DNA of 64,000 nt. It comes from Laccaria trichodermophora (lineage: Eukaryota > Basidiomycota > Agaricomycetes > Agaricales > Hydnangiaceae). Under the pieces are notes generated by a model. It saw only the letters and a program-made list of their open reading frames with translations. It made no database searches and had not been told where the DNA came from. The translations under genes were made by a program, and so were the position numbers. Shown here piece by piece: positions 33,871 through 46,326 of the stretch. How positions within the stretch are numbered: the stretch's first letter is position 1; each line of letters opens with the position of its first letter. The stretch is taken from NCBI GenBank assembly GCA_018417955.1, contig JACTVC010000021.1:992001-1056000 (forward strand), written 5' to 3'.

Positions 33871-34742
33871 TTGCCATAGAATTGGTTCATATGCATCCCA
33901 AACTCAGCGGAAAAAGCAATACTACGGAACATTACTCTGAGCAAAATTAACCACATCTTTTCTGGGAAATAATTTCCTATTGGCAGAACATCCAACACCT
34001 GTGGTGGGTGGGCTTAACTTAGCGACTGATCAGCCTAGGGAAAGGATTTCGGGCATCAAACTTGTTTATCCGAGAGTTTCGGTTGGTGTTTGTCGGGGTG
34101 TATTTGCACTTGTGCTCATCGTTTGGCCCTTCTAAGTGAGTGCACTCGAAGCAAGCACACCACGTCATGATACGTTCCGTCAGCAATGCTCCGTAGGTAA
34201 AGAATACGCACTAATTTTACTGGAAGATTAGGATGGCCTAGCATTTCTCAAGTAATTTTATCTACGCCAGATTTCTTCGAGGTTTCTCGGAAGCATGAAA
34301 CGATCATCTGCACTTCGTAGAAGTGTGAACTTTTTCTTCGCCAAGCCAATAGATTTATGGCCTTAATTTCTTTAACATAGAATTTTTTAGGCATCAGTCA
34401 GCACTGAATAGCTCAAAGGGTTTTTTATTCATCTTTTCTATTACAAATGTCAGCAAGATGGGTTCTTAACAAATCCCGACGCCCCAGCGCTTTTGTAGCT
34501 ACAGGAATTCAAGACGGCATGGTGACTTTTGCAACTAAATTTTGTAGAATCAATGCAACCGCTTCGGGGCAGAATGTGGTAATCTGAGAGCCACCCATTC
34601 CAATCACGAAGAAAACTCTCGAAAATATGAATTAATCTGATTGATCCCCTGTATATACCAGCATACTATTTACGATTGCGACAGCCAGTTCCCGTCAAAG
34701 ATCTTGGGGAAGGCGAAAAAAAAAGCATGTTCTAAATCTAAT

Positions 34743-35450
34743 CTATGTAAAATGATGAAGGAATGTGGCAAAGAGCACGTTGAAGGTTCTCCATAAGAAT
34801 ATATGCGAAATAAGAAAGCGAAATTTACAGCTACAACACTGATTGTGTTGGATATGAATACAGATGACCAGGCGGGGGGATAAATATGTAAGCGGCTTTG
34901 ATTGATTTTGGCGGCGGAGGCTCTTTCGAGTCCTCATATGCAAACGAAGGGGGAACACCCGGGTGGTAACTGCGCCTTCAGAGAAAATTAGAAAGACATC
35001 CAGTCAGTGAACAGCTGAAGAAACGCACCTCAGCTTCCCGAGCGCTCACTTCATTCGTGTCGATGGGTATGGGTGACGCGGACGTCAGAGTAAGCGCTGG
35101 AAAAAAGAACGTTACACACTTTCAGAAAAAAATTACTTGACAGAATAAACCTACCAATTGCGAGAACGAGTGCGGTAAAGATAGAGCAGCGCATTGATAA
35201 TGAATATGACAGTTGTGCGAGTGGTGTGAATGAGGGCGAAGATTTTGAAGTTCGCTTCCATCGACATCCTCCGTTTTAATAGTACATGTAGGACAAGTTA
35301 ATGTCCAGAGGCGGTAAGCCAAACGAGTTGCGACAGTGGGCTCGCTGAACCACGAGAAAGAGGCTCTCTGAACAAACACATTGCTTGAATTGACTAGTGC
35401 CGCCGAGCCATCGGAAATCATCTTTATTTGGCTGTATATATTCTGGACAT
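34743..35450 (-). pseudogene. Remnant of a mushroom-type membrane protein gene
   Basis: Minus-strand pieces SDGSAALVNSSNVFVQRASFSWF, VATRLAYRLWTL, then an exon ending NALLYLYRTRSRNW, then ALTLTSASPIPIDTNEVSAREAE between good splice sites, then FPLRLHMRTRKSLRRQ. They resemble the last TM segments and C-tail of DUF6534-like membrane proteins, but the upstream TM exons are missing. Probably a 3' fragment; the family call is tentative. Confidence 0.35.
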
Positions 35451-35495
35451 CCCTGGAAAGCCACCAACAGACGAAGACCCTTTTTGTAATTGAGG

Positions 35496-36198
35496 GGAGT
35501 TACAGTCGCGGACAGCCAAAGTCAACCAAATTGATATCTCAGGAAGGACTAAATATTTTGACATTCTGACTTCAGATTCGAACTCAGGATGTGAAAATAC
35601 GTCCAAAAACACCTCTTTGAAGTTTTTCCCACGAGAAATTGGGTTGGCCAAAATTTTGGACTATTTTTGTCATTCAGTAGGGCTCTTCAGCGGCTCTTAA
35701 GACCCCCTTGGCAGGCTCCCAATGCCAGAGGTGACCGAAAATTTAGTGGCTCTTGCCAAACATTATAATTCTGATTGGAAATCAATGATATACAATTTGC
35801 TAAAGGTGGGGAGAGGAGGGGGGTCAAAGAGACAGGGTTTATTGAGGGTCCAAAGGGGTGGGAAGACCCTGAATTGCCATTTTCGGTAGTTTAAAATCAT
35901 TTCTTTCTACAAAAACGGCTCATCAGAATTTCCCCAAAGTCCAGGATCAGATGCAGCTTTAAAAAAGGAGTCGATTGCGCTATTTTTCATGATTTTAGGG
36001 GTCCATTTAAGGGTCGGCCAATATTTTGGGGGTAAAATTTCTCATTTCATCGATTTTGAAAAATCGGCTCGTGGAAATCAAAGCATTGAGTCCTAATCTT
36101 CACGTTTCTGCAATAAAAAGTACTATTGAAGGTTGTGCAGGGTCCTCATATCACGATCATAAAATTAGTTGACTTTGGCTGTCCGCGACTGTAACTCC
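35496..36198. mobile_element. 703-bp non-autonomous element with terminal inverted repeats (MITE-like)
   Basis: The left end, GGAGTTACAGTCGCGGACAG, is repeated as its exact reverse complement at the right end (about 36179-36198). The arms continue with one mismatch to about 33 bp (CCAAAGTCAAC). No reading frame of note lies inside. An internal near-repeat, GGGT(T/C)GGCCAA(A/T)ATTTTGG, occurs at about 35641 and 36012. No clear target-site duplication is seen: left flank AATTGAGG, right flank TAATAAGA. It sits at the edge of dispersed repeat copy 2. Superfamily not assignable without the duplication. Confidence 0.8.
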
Positions 36199-38030
36199 TA
36201 ATAAGATATAATTTGGATTCAAGATTGTCTCCAAGGGTATGTAACTTTGTAAGGGTGCGCGACTTACAGTGTCAGGCACCGAGACTCAGGCCATCGATGA
36301 ACTGGTCTAGATTACATATATTATTATAATAATGGCGAATAACAAAATACTCGATGAAAGAGGCTTAGAGGTCGTCATCCATCTATTTTCTATCCAGTTT
36401 TTTCCTGACGCTTTTGTCCAGGTGCGTTCGCTCTTGTGTTCACTCTCACGAAGTTACTGGGTGACTTCCCATAACATAAATCTATATAAACGAATAAATC
36501 TGACCCTTATCGGAGTTTGAAATGGGTACCCTGGCTTGCGATTTAATCAAGCAAATAAACCGTAACGCCAACTGATTAGATTTATTCACCTGACATGAAT
36601 AAACTTACTTCCCTCTCATCTGAGCTGTTTTGAGGACACACAGGCCCATGGATGGGTGTATTATATTTGATGCTCAATCATATCAGCCAGAAAGTAGGAC
36701 ACACAATGAATGAAGTCGAGAAAATGTCAACTTGAGCTGAACATGCTGTGGTTCTGTGAGCTATGTGCTGAGAAGATTGTTTGTGGAAGGAAAAACAGCT
36801 TCGGAGAGGAAATTTTGGAACCAGAGGACGTTGGCACTACTAATAAACTCCATAATGGCTTCAAATTATAACGAGAGAGCAGACTGCCCTCAACCGTAGG
36901 AGAGTAGAGAGGGATGAGGTAGAGCTGACTAAGCTAGGTGGGAAGAAAACGTACCCAGGAAGGAAAGGTGTCATGATGGCAGGGTTGATTCCAGCGTTTG
37001 AAATCTATTCGAGGGGTCTGTACCCTCTGAATAGATTAAGGTTTATAACTGGGTGCCAACCAGGGCCTTCATCAAAGTTGAACCCTTACAAGACTCGGCA
37101 TCCCGGCAAAAGACCCTAGATCTCGTCGATTTATTTAAATCTAGCGAATTTGTGTTACGGGAAGTCACCCACTTGCGGTGACGTAGATGTGCTACGTTTT
37201 CTAGGATCCTGGATGACGCGCCGTTTGGCAAACAGTTACATTTAGCCTAAGTTTAAGGGTTTGAAACGAATGACTGTATTCAACCAGAAGGTACCAGACC
37301 ACGAGCTTGTGTAGTGAAAGCGATAACTCGGAGTTTCCCTTCATCGGAACATCGAACTTATAAGTCATGATGCATATTGAATTTTCGAACGCCACGAAAA
37401 TTTAACTGGGGATTTTATTTGACTTTACACTCATTTTTAAATGATATATCATATATCGGTGTAGATGCTTGTGGGTGGGACTCGGGTACTCGAGTAGTTG
37501 GATCCCGCATTAGGCAAATTTAATTAAGTGAGTGCGCACAGGTTCGTAAGTACCTTGATCCCGATCCCTGAGTACTGAGTCCTGTCGATCCGCAGCAGAT
37601 TCCCGCAATGGCGAGTCACCCAAGCTCTGAGAGATGAATTGTGAGTATCTAGTGCGCACTGGACCGAATCTCCGAAATAGGGTGCTACCTACTCGCCAAC
37701 CAATCAGAAGTCTGCCTCCCAGTTTGAGTCTAATCAACGTATGGCCGACCCTTTATAACACTTGAACAGAGCTTACTCAAGGAAACTGCGCTGCCTCAAA
37801 GAAATGCCCAAATCAAGTTACTCATGTAGAGATTCTGGAGAAAGCGTAGGAGTGGTCTCACCCTGAAATTATCCCTCTTGATTCCCTGTGAAAGGAAGGA
37901 CCGCATCGAGAACTTGAAGCTAACGACACATGTACGTTATTAAAAGAGACGTTATTTGAATTGCAGGTCATTCTCTGTGCATCCAGGGAATTCCTCCAGC
38001 CGACGTGGGCACAAGAATACATAATTGACA
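36199..38030. other. 1.8-kb gene-poor interval
   Basis: No supported gene. About 45 bp around 36453-36510 (GGGTGACTTCCC(A/G)TAACA core) recurs inverted near 37125-37175, a weak sign of another degenerate element. Low-complexity A/T stretches occur at 36305-36335. Confidence 0.35.
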
Positions 38031-38500
38031 GAACACTGGCTGGAGAGGTATGAGTTGTGCATGGACGGCCGCTATGAGGTATGGTGCCACGTTCCAAGTG
38101 ATGAACATAGTTTTCTGCCGGCGATCGTATTCTTTCTTCAAAACTACGAGTGTGGAAGTCAACGGAGGAAGTGGTATGAGTTCCATAGAAAAAATACCGT
38201 ACCAATCAGCCAGATGGTCAGAAGAAGAGCAGCGTAAATGCCTGGGTGTGTACCATGTGCTGGCGCTCTGAATCGTTTCAGAAATCAACTTACCGTTTAT
38301 CCATAGTTCCACAAAGATTCCGCCTACGTAGATGGGGAGTTGGGTTTCAAGACTCCTCCATCTTTGTGGGGGCGGTAGCGAGTTTTTGTGGGGCGCTTCT
38401 TGTATCCTGCGAGGCTTCTTATTCCCGTCAATTATATGATACACTTGACAACGACAGTTCGAAGATGCTAGCATGTGGGACAGCATTCCGAGATCAACCG
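38031..38500 (-). pseudogene. Truncated copy of the seven-TM-like family (copy 2), with its promoter
   Basis: Minus strand. The promoter-side block (GTCGTTGTC, ATTGACGGGAATAAGAAGCC) matches those of the genes at 52841 and 54789. Exon 1 VGGIFVELWING, exon 2 IYAALLLTIWLI and exon 3 KKEYDRRQKTMFITWNVAPYL/AAVHA follow with the same splice sites, then homology stops near 38040. The family ATG is present but out of frame with exon 1 because of a small indel. All later exons are missing. Clearly non-functional. Confidence 0.72.
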
Positions 38501-39033
38501 GTGAGGCCATTCGAGCAAGGCATGAAATGGGTACTGAAAACCTCGAAAAGCATGTCAGAAAATGGTGCTTTACTCATTCATAACGATAACCACGACCTTC
38601 CTTCCAAATCCCCAGAGTCCGAATGTCTTTCGTACAGCATGAGCTTCTGTGTTGCAGTAGATCCAAACGTAACTTTCGTGATTGTCGGCTGGAAAAGTTT
38701 CATTGTACTCCGATTGACTTGTCGGATTCCCGATGCGAGCTGAGCGCTGAACATTGAATATGATGAAACACAAAGTCGTCCACGCAACTGACGCACGATG
38801 TTCAATACAAGTACGTCCGTGGTGGTAGACGTTGAAGGATCTAGCCAAATAACTGCAATCATAATCATTCTTGCCGTCTCACGCAATTCCTTCGTTCCGT
38901 AACCTGCATCATACACGACAGCGGAGGAGAGCGGAGGAGCAACATAATATTATTTTATCTCCATGAGGATCCACCGCTCCACCAATCCCATATAAGTAAG
39001 TATCTGGATCGGCTCCTGCAATTCCACCCACGC
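38501..39033. other. Intergenic; no gene recognised
   Basis: 3' flank of PHO88 on one side and promoter side of the truncated copy on the other. Overlapping frames at 38570-38920 have no supporting motif. Confidence 0.45.
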
Positions 39034-40087
39034 TCACTCCTCCTTTTTGCTGGCGCGTTTCTCAGCTTCGGCGATAGAAGCTGCATCTGTTAGAGGTCCC
39101 GAAGCAGCTAGTGTCGGAGAAGGTGGGTTAGTGATTGTCGAAAAAGGAAGAAGGGGAAGGAGAGGAGGAGGGGGAAGTGTGGATGAAGCACAGATCTGCA
39201 AGAGGGCGCGGAGGTGACTGGCGTCGGGAAGGAAGGGCGTCCCCGTGAGAGCGGGAGAAAAGAGGAAGGAGGGAGGGAGCAAAGGGGGAGAGGACTCACC
39301 TCCAAAGAAGCCGGCGACCTTGAACGGGCGCTTAAGGTCACCCACGGCTGGATTCCCGAGTAAGTGGATGGAGACGGGTTTCGCGTCGTATAGGCCCTTG
39401 ACGCCCATGAGAGCTTGAATGAAGAGGGGTTGTGTGAAGTTGAAGTAGAAGTGCATGACGCCCATCATTGCGATGCCCAAGTATACTGAGCGGAGCTGTG
39501 GAGAGAAGGAATTAGATCCGTCGTGTGATATAAGATATAGGAGACGGGGTGGTGGAAGATGGTGGTAGGGCAGGACGAAGGAAACGCACGAGTTTAGATG
39601 TCTCTGATAGATCATAGTCTCGTACTGTTGTCGTCACCAGATTCCCTGGTTCTTGAGACTAAAATTGATGAGCTACCGACGCATTTTACACAGAAGGACC
39701 AGCGAACCATAGGGGGAGGTGCCTCCACTAAACAAAAGGAAGGTCAGACGGGTGTACAGGCGGCGAAAAAGAAGTGACGCACCGTATTTCAGCACCGTTT
39801 GGTCGTTTTTGCGCTTAATCTAATATCTCTCAATAAAACAGTCAAATATCACGAGATAGGGGGCTTACAACCAAAGAAACGTAATAGTACACCGCAAGTA
39901 CTATCACTTGTGCAAGGACATACCCCGCCCGAACGAAGTTGAGCACAAGTGGGTCCTCGAAGGGTATCTTGCGCGCCACTACATCGTCGTGGTGATTAGC
40001 TGAGCTATCAGAGGTCAGAAGGACGGGGAGAGGCGTACGTTGCATTGCGCCGAGGGAGATGACGAGGTTTTGAACTCCTGCGTTCAT
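39034..40087 (-). CDS. PHO88: PHO88/SND3 family ER membrane protein, 184 aa
   Basis: Model: complement of 39034-39107, 39300-39495, 39590-39658, 39708-39727, 39783-39819, 39869-39978, 40039-40087 (555 nt, seven exons, phases consistent; one exon only 20 nt). Conserved order: MNAGVQNLVISLGAMQ, ARKIPFEDPLVLNFVRAGYV, a TM segment VIVLAVYYYVSLV, IKRKNDQTVLKYVEAPPPM, SQEPGNLVTTTVRDYDLSET, YLGIAMMGVMHFYF, FTQPLFIQALMGVKGLYDAK, GDLKRPFKVAGFFG. First described as a phosphate-transport factor, it acts in the SRP-independent (SND) route of protein targeting to the ER. Length is normal for the family. The basic C-terminus EKRASKKEE faces the cytosol. Single conserved gene, expected functional. Confidence 0.95.
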
Positions 40088-43000
40088 GGCGGTGAGAGAC
40101 GGGGGCGGGGTGGATGGACGGGATGGATGGACGGGATGGAGGTGCCAGCGTGACACATCAATTGGAGACGTGTCTTTTCTTGTCTTGGCTTGTTTGGTTT
40201 ACCGGGCACGTGCACCTGAATCGAACCTCATCGAAGTAGAAAGATCTACTCAAGATCTACCACTATATCTCGAGTTTATTTCCGGTTGCCCATCTATTGT
40301 ACTTAATTGGTACTTGACTATCCTGACCGCCTCCTTCGCACTTCTTCTTCCTCTTTAATGCTCCACTCATCCACACCCCCAGCCAGCCGCTACATTCAAT
40401 CAAACGCAGCTGCTATCGTCGAACCTACGAACTTGTAAAAGGGAAAAGGGGAATAAGGGAGCGGCTGGTACGGTGCCCGAAGATACATTCCCTTTATTTT
40501 ACTATTTAATGTCTCAGTGGCCACCTAATGTCGGGCGACCGTAACTAAATTTGAATTCCTTACGACGTCGATGCCATACTCCCCCTCATCGGCAAAATCT
40601 GCGAAGCTTTCGAATGTTACGAAATATGTCAGGCTTCCCAAACGGGTCCCACTCATACGGCCTAGATAATAGTGAGCCATTTTCAAATCATATCGAGAAA
40701 TGGCCTTACCCCCTGTCAGGAAACAATTTATGCATCCGCGCGCTGTTTTACTTGATTAAAGAGTGATAAAAAAAACAAGAGGTGGGCGCGAGCACCTGTA
40801 CTCCGGATCACGGCTTCTAGCTGGAAAAGGACGTAGCGCTGCAGGATGACTAACATCCGTTAACCACCTGCGCAAGAGCACAACGAATTCCGACTCACCC
40901 TATTTTCTCCAAGATAGCCCGTCGAATTTCAACCTCCTGGTCCCAAACAACTTGCCCATGACGTTTCAGATAACTCTTGAAGTAGGGTCTATTTTCTTCT
41001 CCCAAGAGTTCGGCTACTGATGCATAGTTTTTACACAGCTCTCCATCGGGCTTCAGCGGATTGTTGCCTTGAAAAGGGCAATATAACAGCTCAGCCAGAT
41101 AACGGCTCATGAACGTGGCCAAGCAGGAATGTAAATAACCCATCGGGGGGGTCCAAGAGGACCCCGGTGAGCGAGTCTATGAAGGCTGGAAGGGTAGGAA
41201 ACCGTATTTTCGGAGAGAAATGGTCAAGAGCAAGTGTGCGATTTTTGTCCTCCACATTAACGGAAAAAAAGGATCGGGGATGGATGAAAATACGCGGCGG
41301 TTTTCCGCTTTTCCAAAGGATTTTTGGATGGGTGGTTGCGCTTAAGCAGATAGAGTATGGATAACAGCTCGGAGGCCAAGGGTCGTATGTATCCCATTCG
41401 ATCCAATACCAATGCGGGGTTTTATCTCTCCGATATGGGAGCTCCTTGCGTTCGGTACCTGTCTATCTTCCACAATAAGTTGAAGTTCACCGAGCCCTGT
41501 ACGGGCGGAGTGAACGAAGGAGAGGGCGTCGTCCGCCCATACTAAAGAGGTGATATCTCGAGCTGCTAAAACCTCGGCAGGCTTCAAGCGTAATTTTTGT
41601 GTTTGGGGAGTTTCAGTGCTGCGATTAGATGACAAGCGCTTTGCTGGGGTAGAATGCGACATTATTGACGTTGGGAAGCAAAGGGTAAGACACCTAGCAG
41701 TGACGTGATATGAAAGAAACAAAGGTTCTAAATGATCGGTGGGCGTATTGGACCCCCTATTTACAGACAACGATGCTTTACATGAAGCCAATCTGAGGGA
41801 AAAACAGCGTATGCCGACTATAAAAATTTGACCACTTACTGATTTTACATTTCAGAGTAAATTTATTCGTGTCACTCCCCAGAGAATGGACTCGGGAAAC
41901 GCGAAGAATGCGGTTTCCTTCCGGTCGCCCATCTATTGCGGATGTACCACGTTTCAATCATCTATTCTTTTCCATACGGCGTGCAATGAAAAATTCTGCC
42001 ACTTAGTCAGCTGCAGATTTTTATGTCCACAGAAGCGGTCGCCTCCTGAATCTGCATGTCATGGGGCGCACGTGCCACGAGGAGATCAGCTTCGAGAGGA
42101 CTCGACGACGACAGCCTTAATCGCTGATTGGAACAAGCTGCCGAAAAACTGTACTGTGAAGAGCAAGGAAGGTGACGGTCGGAGCTTTCCTCGGCTGAGA
42201 TTCGTTGTTCGGAGCGAAAAAAATGGATTTTTACAGAAGCAACTTGGGGCGTTCTTGTGAGTCTATACATATTCAAAGTACATAACGTCGCGTATAACTA
42301 AGTCACTCAGTCCATTATCAAGTGATGCATGCTTCGTGCTGGTCTCGCCCATGTTCATTCATTCATTCACCTTGCCTCCGTCTTCCGTGGCCATGAACGC
42401 AGGAGTCCAAAACCTAGTCAGTGACCAAATCCAAATTAGCAACGTTTCAAGCTCAAGCCTTGTGGGTCATGGTACTCAGATTGAATTGGGCGCAGAATAC
42501 TAACCATATTCTTCCGCTTTTCGCCTCAAAGAATTGAAGGGTAAATGTTTGCGCTTTAAACTAGGTGTCGTGGATGCATAAAAGCATAATGCCCAGAGTC
42601 AACTCGTCAGTTCAGATTTCTAGTCGAATGCAGCGTCTTTTCAATAAATTTAACGGTGGGTTCTTTCAACTTTGTCTACGATCACGCTGATATCTTTACT
42701 CTAGGTCAGAACACAATGAAAAATTTTGGCATCTCTACTCTCATTGCTCTCGAAGCGCTCATCCATACGTCTTCCGCCCTTGGTGCGACTGTTATGCGCC
42801 CACAGGAAAGGGGGATGCATATTGCAAGTGACTACGCGGGGTGGACTCGACCTTAACACATACTATATCGATTCCCTATACGACTTCACAAAAATGAGGG
42901 GTCACTGGCAGTTGCCACTCTACTCGACGATGACCCCAAGGATTGATCCAGGCTAAGGAACGATGAATCGCCAATGATCATCGTCGGTGTATGCTTCAGG

Positions 43001-43209
43001 TGGAAATTCTATCCATGTTAGTGTGTTGGTATCACTTAGAAAGGAAAAGAATTTGAAATCTAGGAAGGGAAAAATAATGAATAAGCACTTGGAGAAGACG
43101 CCCTTAAGTTCACTTACGAGCGTTATTCCCATCGTTTAAGGATCCAATCCATGTGTTGCGTCGACTCATATCTTTTACGAAATCTACCGCTTCCTAACCT
43201 TGCCTAATA
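40088..43209. other. 3.1-kb interval, no confident gene
   Basis: Weak candidates only: a minus-strand frame at 41080-41270 reads sensibly (RFPTLPAFIDSLTGVLLDPP), and frames at 41342-41791 and 40895-41143 may belong with it, but no consistent model was found. A short plus-strand frame from ATG 42716 starts with a signal-peptide-like FGISTLIALEALIHTSSA and runs 46 codons. A fragment of PHO88 lies near 42380. Confidence 0.35.
42378..42412 (+). repeat. Short duplicated fragment of the PHO88 start
   Basis: Reads GCC-ATGAACGCAGGAGT then CAAAACCT-GTCA, matching the first ~28 bases of the PHO88 coding region at 40087 except for third-position changes. Homology stops after about ten codons. Opposite orientation to PHO88, 2.3 kb away. 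Confidence 0.6.
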
Positions 43210-44029
43210 TTAGAGAGAGGGTGCGGGAATCAGTGTCGCGACCTGACTTGCCTTGTAATTCTTGGGTCGACCCATGAGCGTGAGTGGCTCTGGTTCACGA
43301 GGATCATAAAAGAGCCTGGTCCACGTCGGCTGACTTCCATCCACCTTTCCGCGCGTTAACATGACTTGCCCATTGACGAACTCTATGGTGGATTTTTTGA
43401 TAAGTCGCTTATCCTCAAAGACCCCGACTTCGTTTGAGCCGAATTGGTTTATCATCTTCTCCCAATCCTGCGGAGGTATGTCGGCCCAGACCCATTGTCC
43501 TTCCCTGTTCTTCGTCGAGCACCTGAGGGTTGTATTCTCTGGTGTCGGGTCGATCATGTATTTTCCTAAAAGTTTGACTGCCTCAACGGTGGCTTCCTAT
43601 CACAAAAGTATGCAGTCAGTGTGCTGAAGGGCACATGATGGGCGGGAAATAGGTACTTGATAGGTTTTGGGCAAGTTAGCAACGGCGTAATGATCCTTAT
43701 CATCACGATAAGAGTTGGGTAAGACGAATTTCACGACTGTGGGCGGCTCGTTAGGATGTGCTGAATCACTGACGCTGGTGCTGGTTGGATCGTTCTCGCC
43801 AGGCATCGCTGAGGTTGGCAGAGATGTGGTGCTGATAATGGGTTCGGGACCTTGCATCGGTGGGAAGAAAGAATGGGCGTTTACGGTCATGATCAATTGA
43901 CGTAAATACCTTACAGATTTGATCAGGGATCTTCCTGAGGTCTGGAAGCGATTCTGTGAATACCACGTACGAGATACTTGGCTGCTCTAGCTGGAATGTA
44001 AGCGTAGGAGTGCTGACAGAAGTCCTCAT
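43210..44029 (-). CDS. Uncharacterised protein, 231 aa in this model
   Basis: Model: complement of 43210-43596, 43657-43850, 43915-44029 (696 nt). The joins KTYQ|EATVEAVKLLGKY and DQIC|PEPIISTT use good splice sites in phase. Exon 3 is convincingly coding (STKNREGQWVWADIPPQDW, DPREPEPLTLMG). Exon 2 has a Pro/Ser/Thr-rich stretch, then VVKFVLPNSYRDDKDHYAVA. No family is recognised. The first exon is uncertain: another frame over the same bases (GWEGVVYKFNEDFCQHSYAY) also looks coding, so the gene may extend upstream into 44-45.7 kb with different splicing. No TM segment seen. Confidence 0.6.
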
Positions 44030-46326
44030 TAAACTTGTAAACAACACCCTCCCAACCTGACTTGATGGTGGAACGGTTATCGTTCACTGGGTGCTCCTGA
44101 ACGACAAGAATTTCGTTACGAGCATTCTAATCCAGGTGCAACTTCCTTGGGACCTAGCGGGAACGTTGTATAAGATCTGTTGAAGGGTTCAATGGAAGAG
44201 ATGAAATTCCGACAATTATACATACATCTTCGATAGTAATTGATAGACGCCTACCACGGACCGGTGCCTGCGGAATGGAATAGGAAATCGGTGAACTGGT
44301 GAAGATGCATGAAAACATTGTGGGCGTTGATTTGATGGTAAGGTGGTAAGACTCACATTAGGCGTCCCAGGGGGTTCAAGAACCTTCCAAGCTCCCGCGG
44401 CGTCCAAGCCCCATTGAATTTGTATCCAGTAATCTGATACTTCGGGTACTCAGGTTTTTGTCGGCCGTCCGCTCAGACCTAGCTCAGATGCTCAATTCTG
44501 ACGGATCCTTTGAAAGGGTTTCAACCCGATTTGACCCTGCCAGCGGTCAACCTTTGAAAATGACCTAGCGCCTGGAGCTTGGAAGGTAGAGTTGAGATAA
44601 CAGGTGTGCAAGATAAAGATCCGGCCGAAACTGACCGTGTTCTCCATGGATGAGCGTTGTAGAATTGCCATTGCGGCGCAACCAGAGGAGGGAGTAATGA
44701 TCGGGATATTCAATCCGCACCCTCAAATCGGAAAAGGGTAAAATGCGAAGAGAAGGATTCCGAAACAGGAAAGGTCAGCCGGCGTCCATCATCGAACATT
44801 CGGGAACTTTTTCACGGTGATACGACGATGAACGTCTTCCGCATTCAATATTCTTTGAGCGAATGTTTTGAAGAACTTTTAACTTCCAGATAGGTCCGGG
44901 AAAATTATACGGTGGTCCACCAATCCATGTAGTCCAGTTAGCAGAGGAAATTTTGAAGGCGCCGCGAGGCTGGGTGTCAAATCCGATCGGCGGAGAAGTG
45001 TGTGGAAATGAATGAAGCCGTTAAGAGATTGAACCCAGATGGGGTCTTGGACCCACAACAAAACACTACTATGATGCGAACATCAACAACAGGTGGACCG
45101 AAGAGCGGATATCGATGTATCTGTAACAAGGATAAACGGCGACGTGAGAACTAAGCCTGAGATTTCCAAAACCAAAGAGTTGGCGCACTCAACGTGTAAA
45201 AAGGTGACAAGAGAATGGAAATGGTTTGAGCGGTCAGCGTATGTACCTTGAAGTTGAGACCGGGTGAGGTCACACACGTAGTAGCCTTGGCCTCCAGAAA
45301 TCGCCGGGCACGTTGGAGTGCACGTCTACTCTGTGTCCAAGACAGAGGTTTTGCTTGGAGGTGAGGGTGACCGATATCGATGGACTTGCTAGACTATATC
45401 TTCCGCTCGTGTGGCGAAGCGACGGAACCTTAGGTTTCCAAAACGCAGAACAGCTGGTATACCAACAAGCCGGTACTCCTACCTCGTAAAGCCCATACCC
45501 CAAAATGAGGTAAGAGGTTTGCGAGGTAAGCATACAGGAGGTTGTCTACCAGTGGGGTCTAGAAGACCTCGAAAGACCACTACACGCCCAATGGCGTGGA
45601 GTGTACATTCTCGAGGTGAACTGACAGGAGTGCGTGTGTGAGACCGTTCAATATGAATGTTGAACGTTGAACGTTGAATTCCAATGGAGACACATATATG
45701 GTATTGAGGTGGGTAGCGACATGGCAGTGCTGATATTCAGTAGAGGAAACTGTGAGTGCGTGGCTGCGTGAGGATAGGTAAATTTACTCTTGCCTTTGAG
45801 TAACCCAGGTGTGGCATTCGCGGGGAATGGGAGGATGTTCGTGACAAGGAGGAATTGAAAAAGAGGGCCATGAAATTAAGTTGAAACTCAGACATTGACA
45901 CCGTCTGGCTATAGTTCCCACGGTAACCGGTTCAATTCGCCGTTTCTGACCCCATAACCCTAAATACCACCCTCGACTCGAAGATGGTATCTCCGAGTCC
46001 AAAGCTTGCAATGAGGAGGCAAAAAACGGATGAATCCTTCACGGCAAACAACCTGACAAGCATCGTGGCTGCTCTTTATACATAATTCCTTAGGCTCTTT
46101 ACATGCGATGATCACGTACCACTGCCGCGCGGGGTATCGTGTTTACTTCGGTGTGCGCTCTGGCGCGTTCCTAGAAGTGTTCGTGGACCCTGTGCACCCC
46201 GTAAGTCACGTTGATGATGCCGGCTGTCCACAAATATACTAATAGTGCGTAGCTCAATCATTCGATCTCAATTGTTCTCTCCCGAAAAGCAAACTCACTC
46301 ACTCCCATCTTTCACTTATCTTCCAC
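44030..46326. other. Interval with minus-strand exon-like fragments
   Basis: Possible exons on the minus strand: about 44880-44990 (GAFKISSANWTTWIGG, then FPGPIWKLK), about 45255-45330 (ISGGQGYYVCDLTRSQLQ before a good donor) and 45440-45650 (ECTLHAIGRVVVFRG). They suggest an extracellular-type protein or the 5' part of the gene at 43210, but the joins are unresolved. Positions 45641-45690 contain a small run of GTTGAACGTTGAA units. 46100-46326 is the BTB promoter side. Confidence 0.35.
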
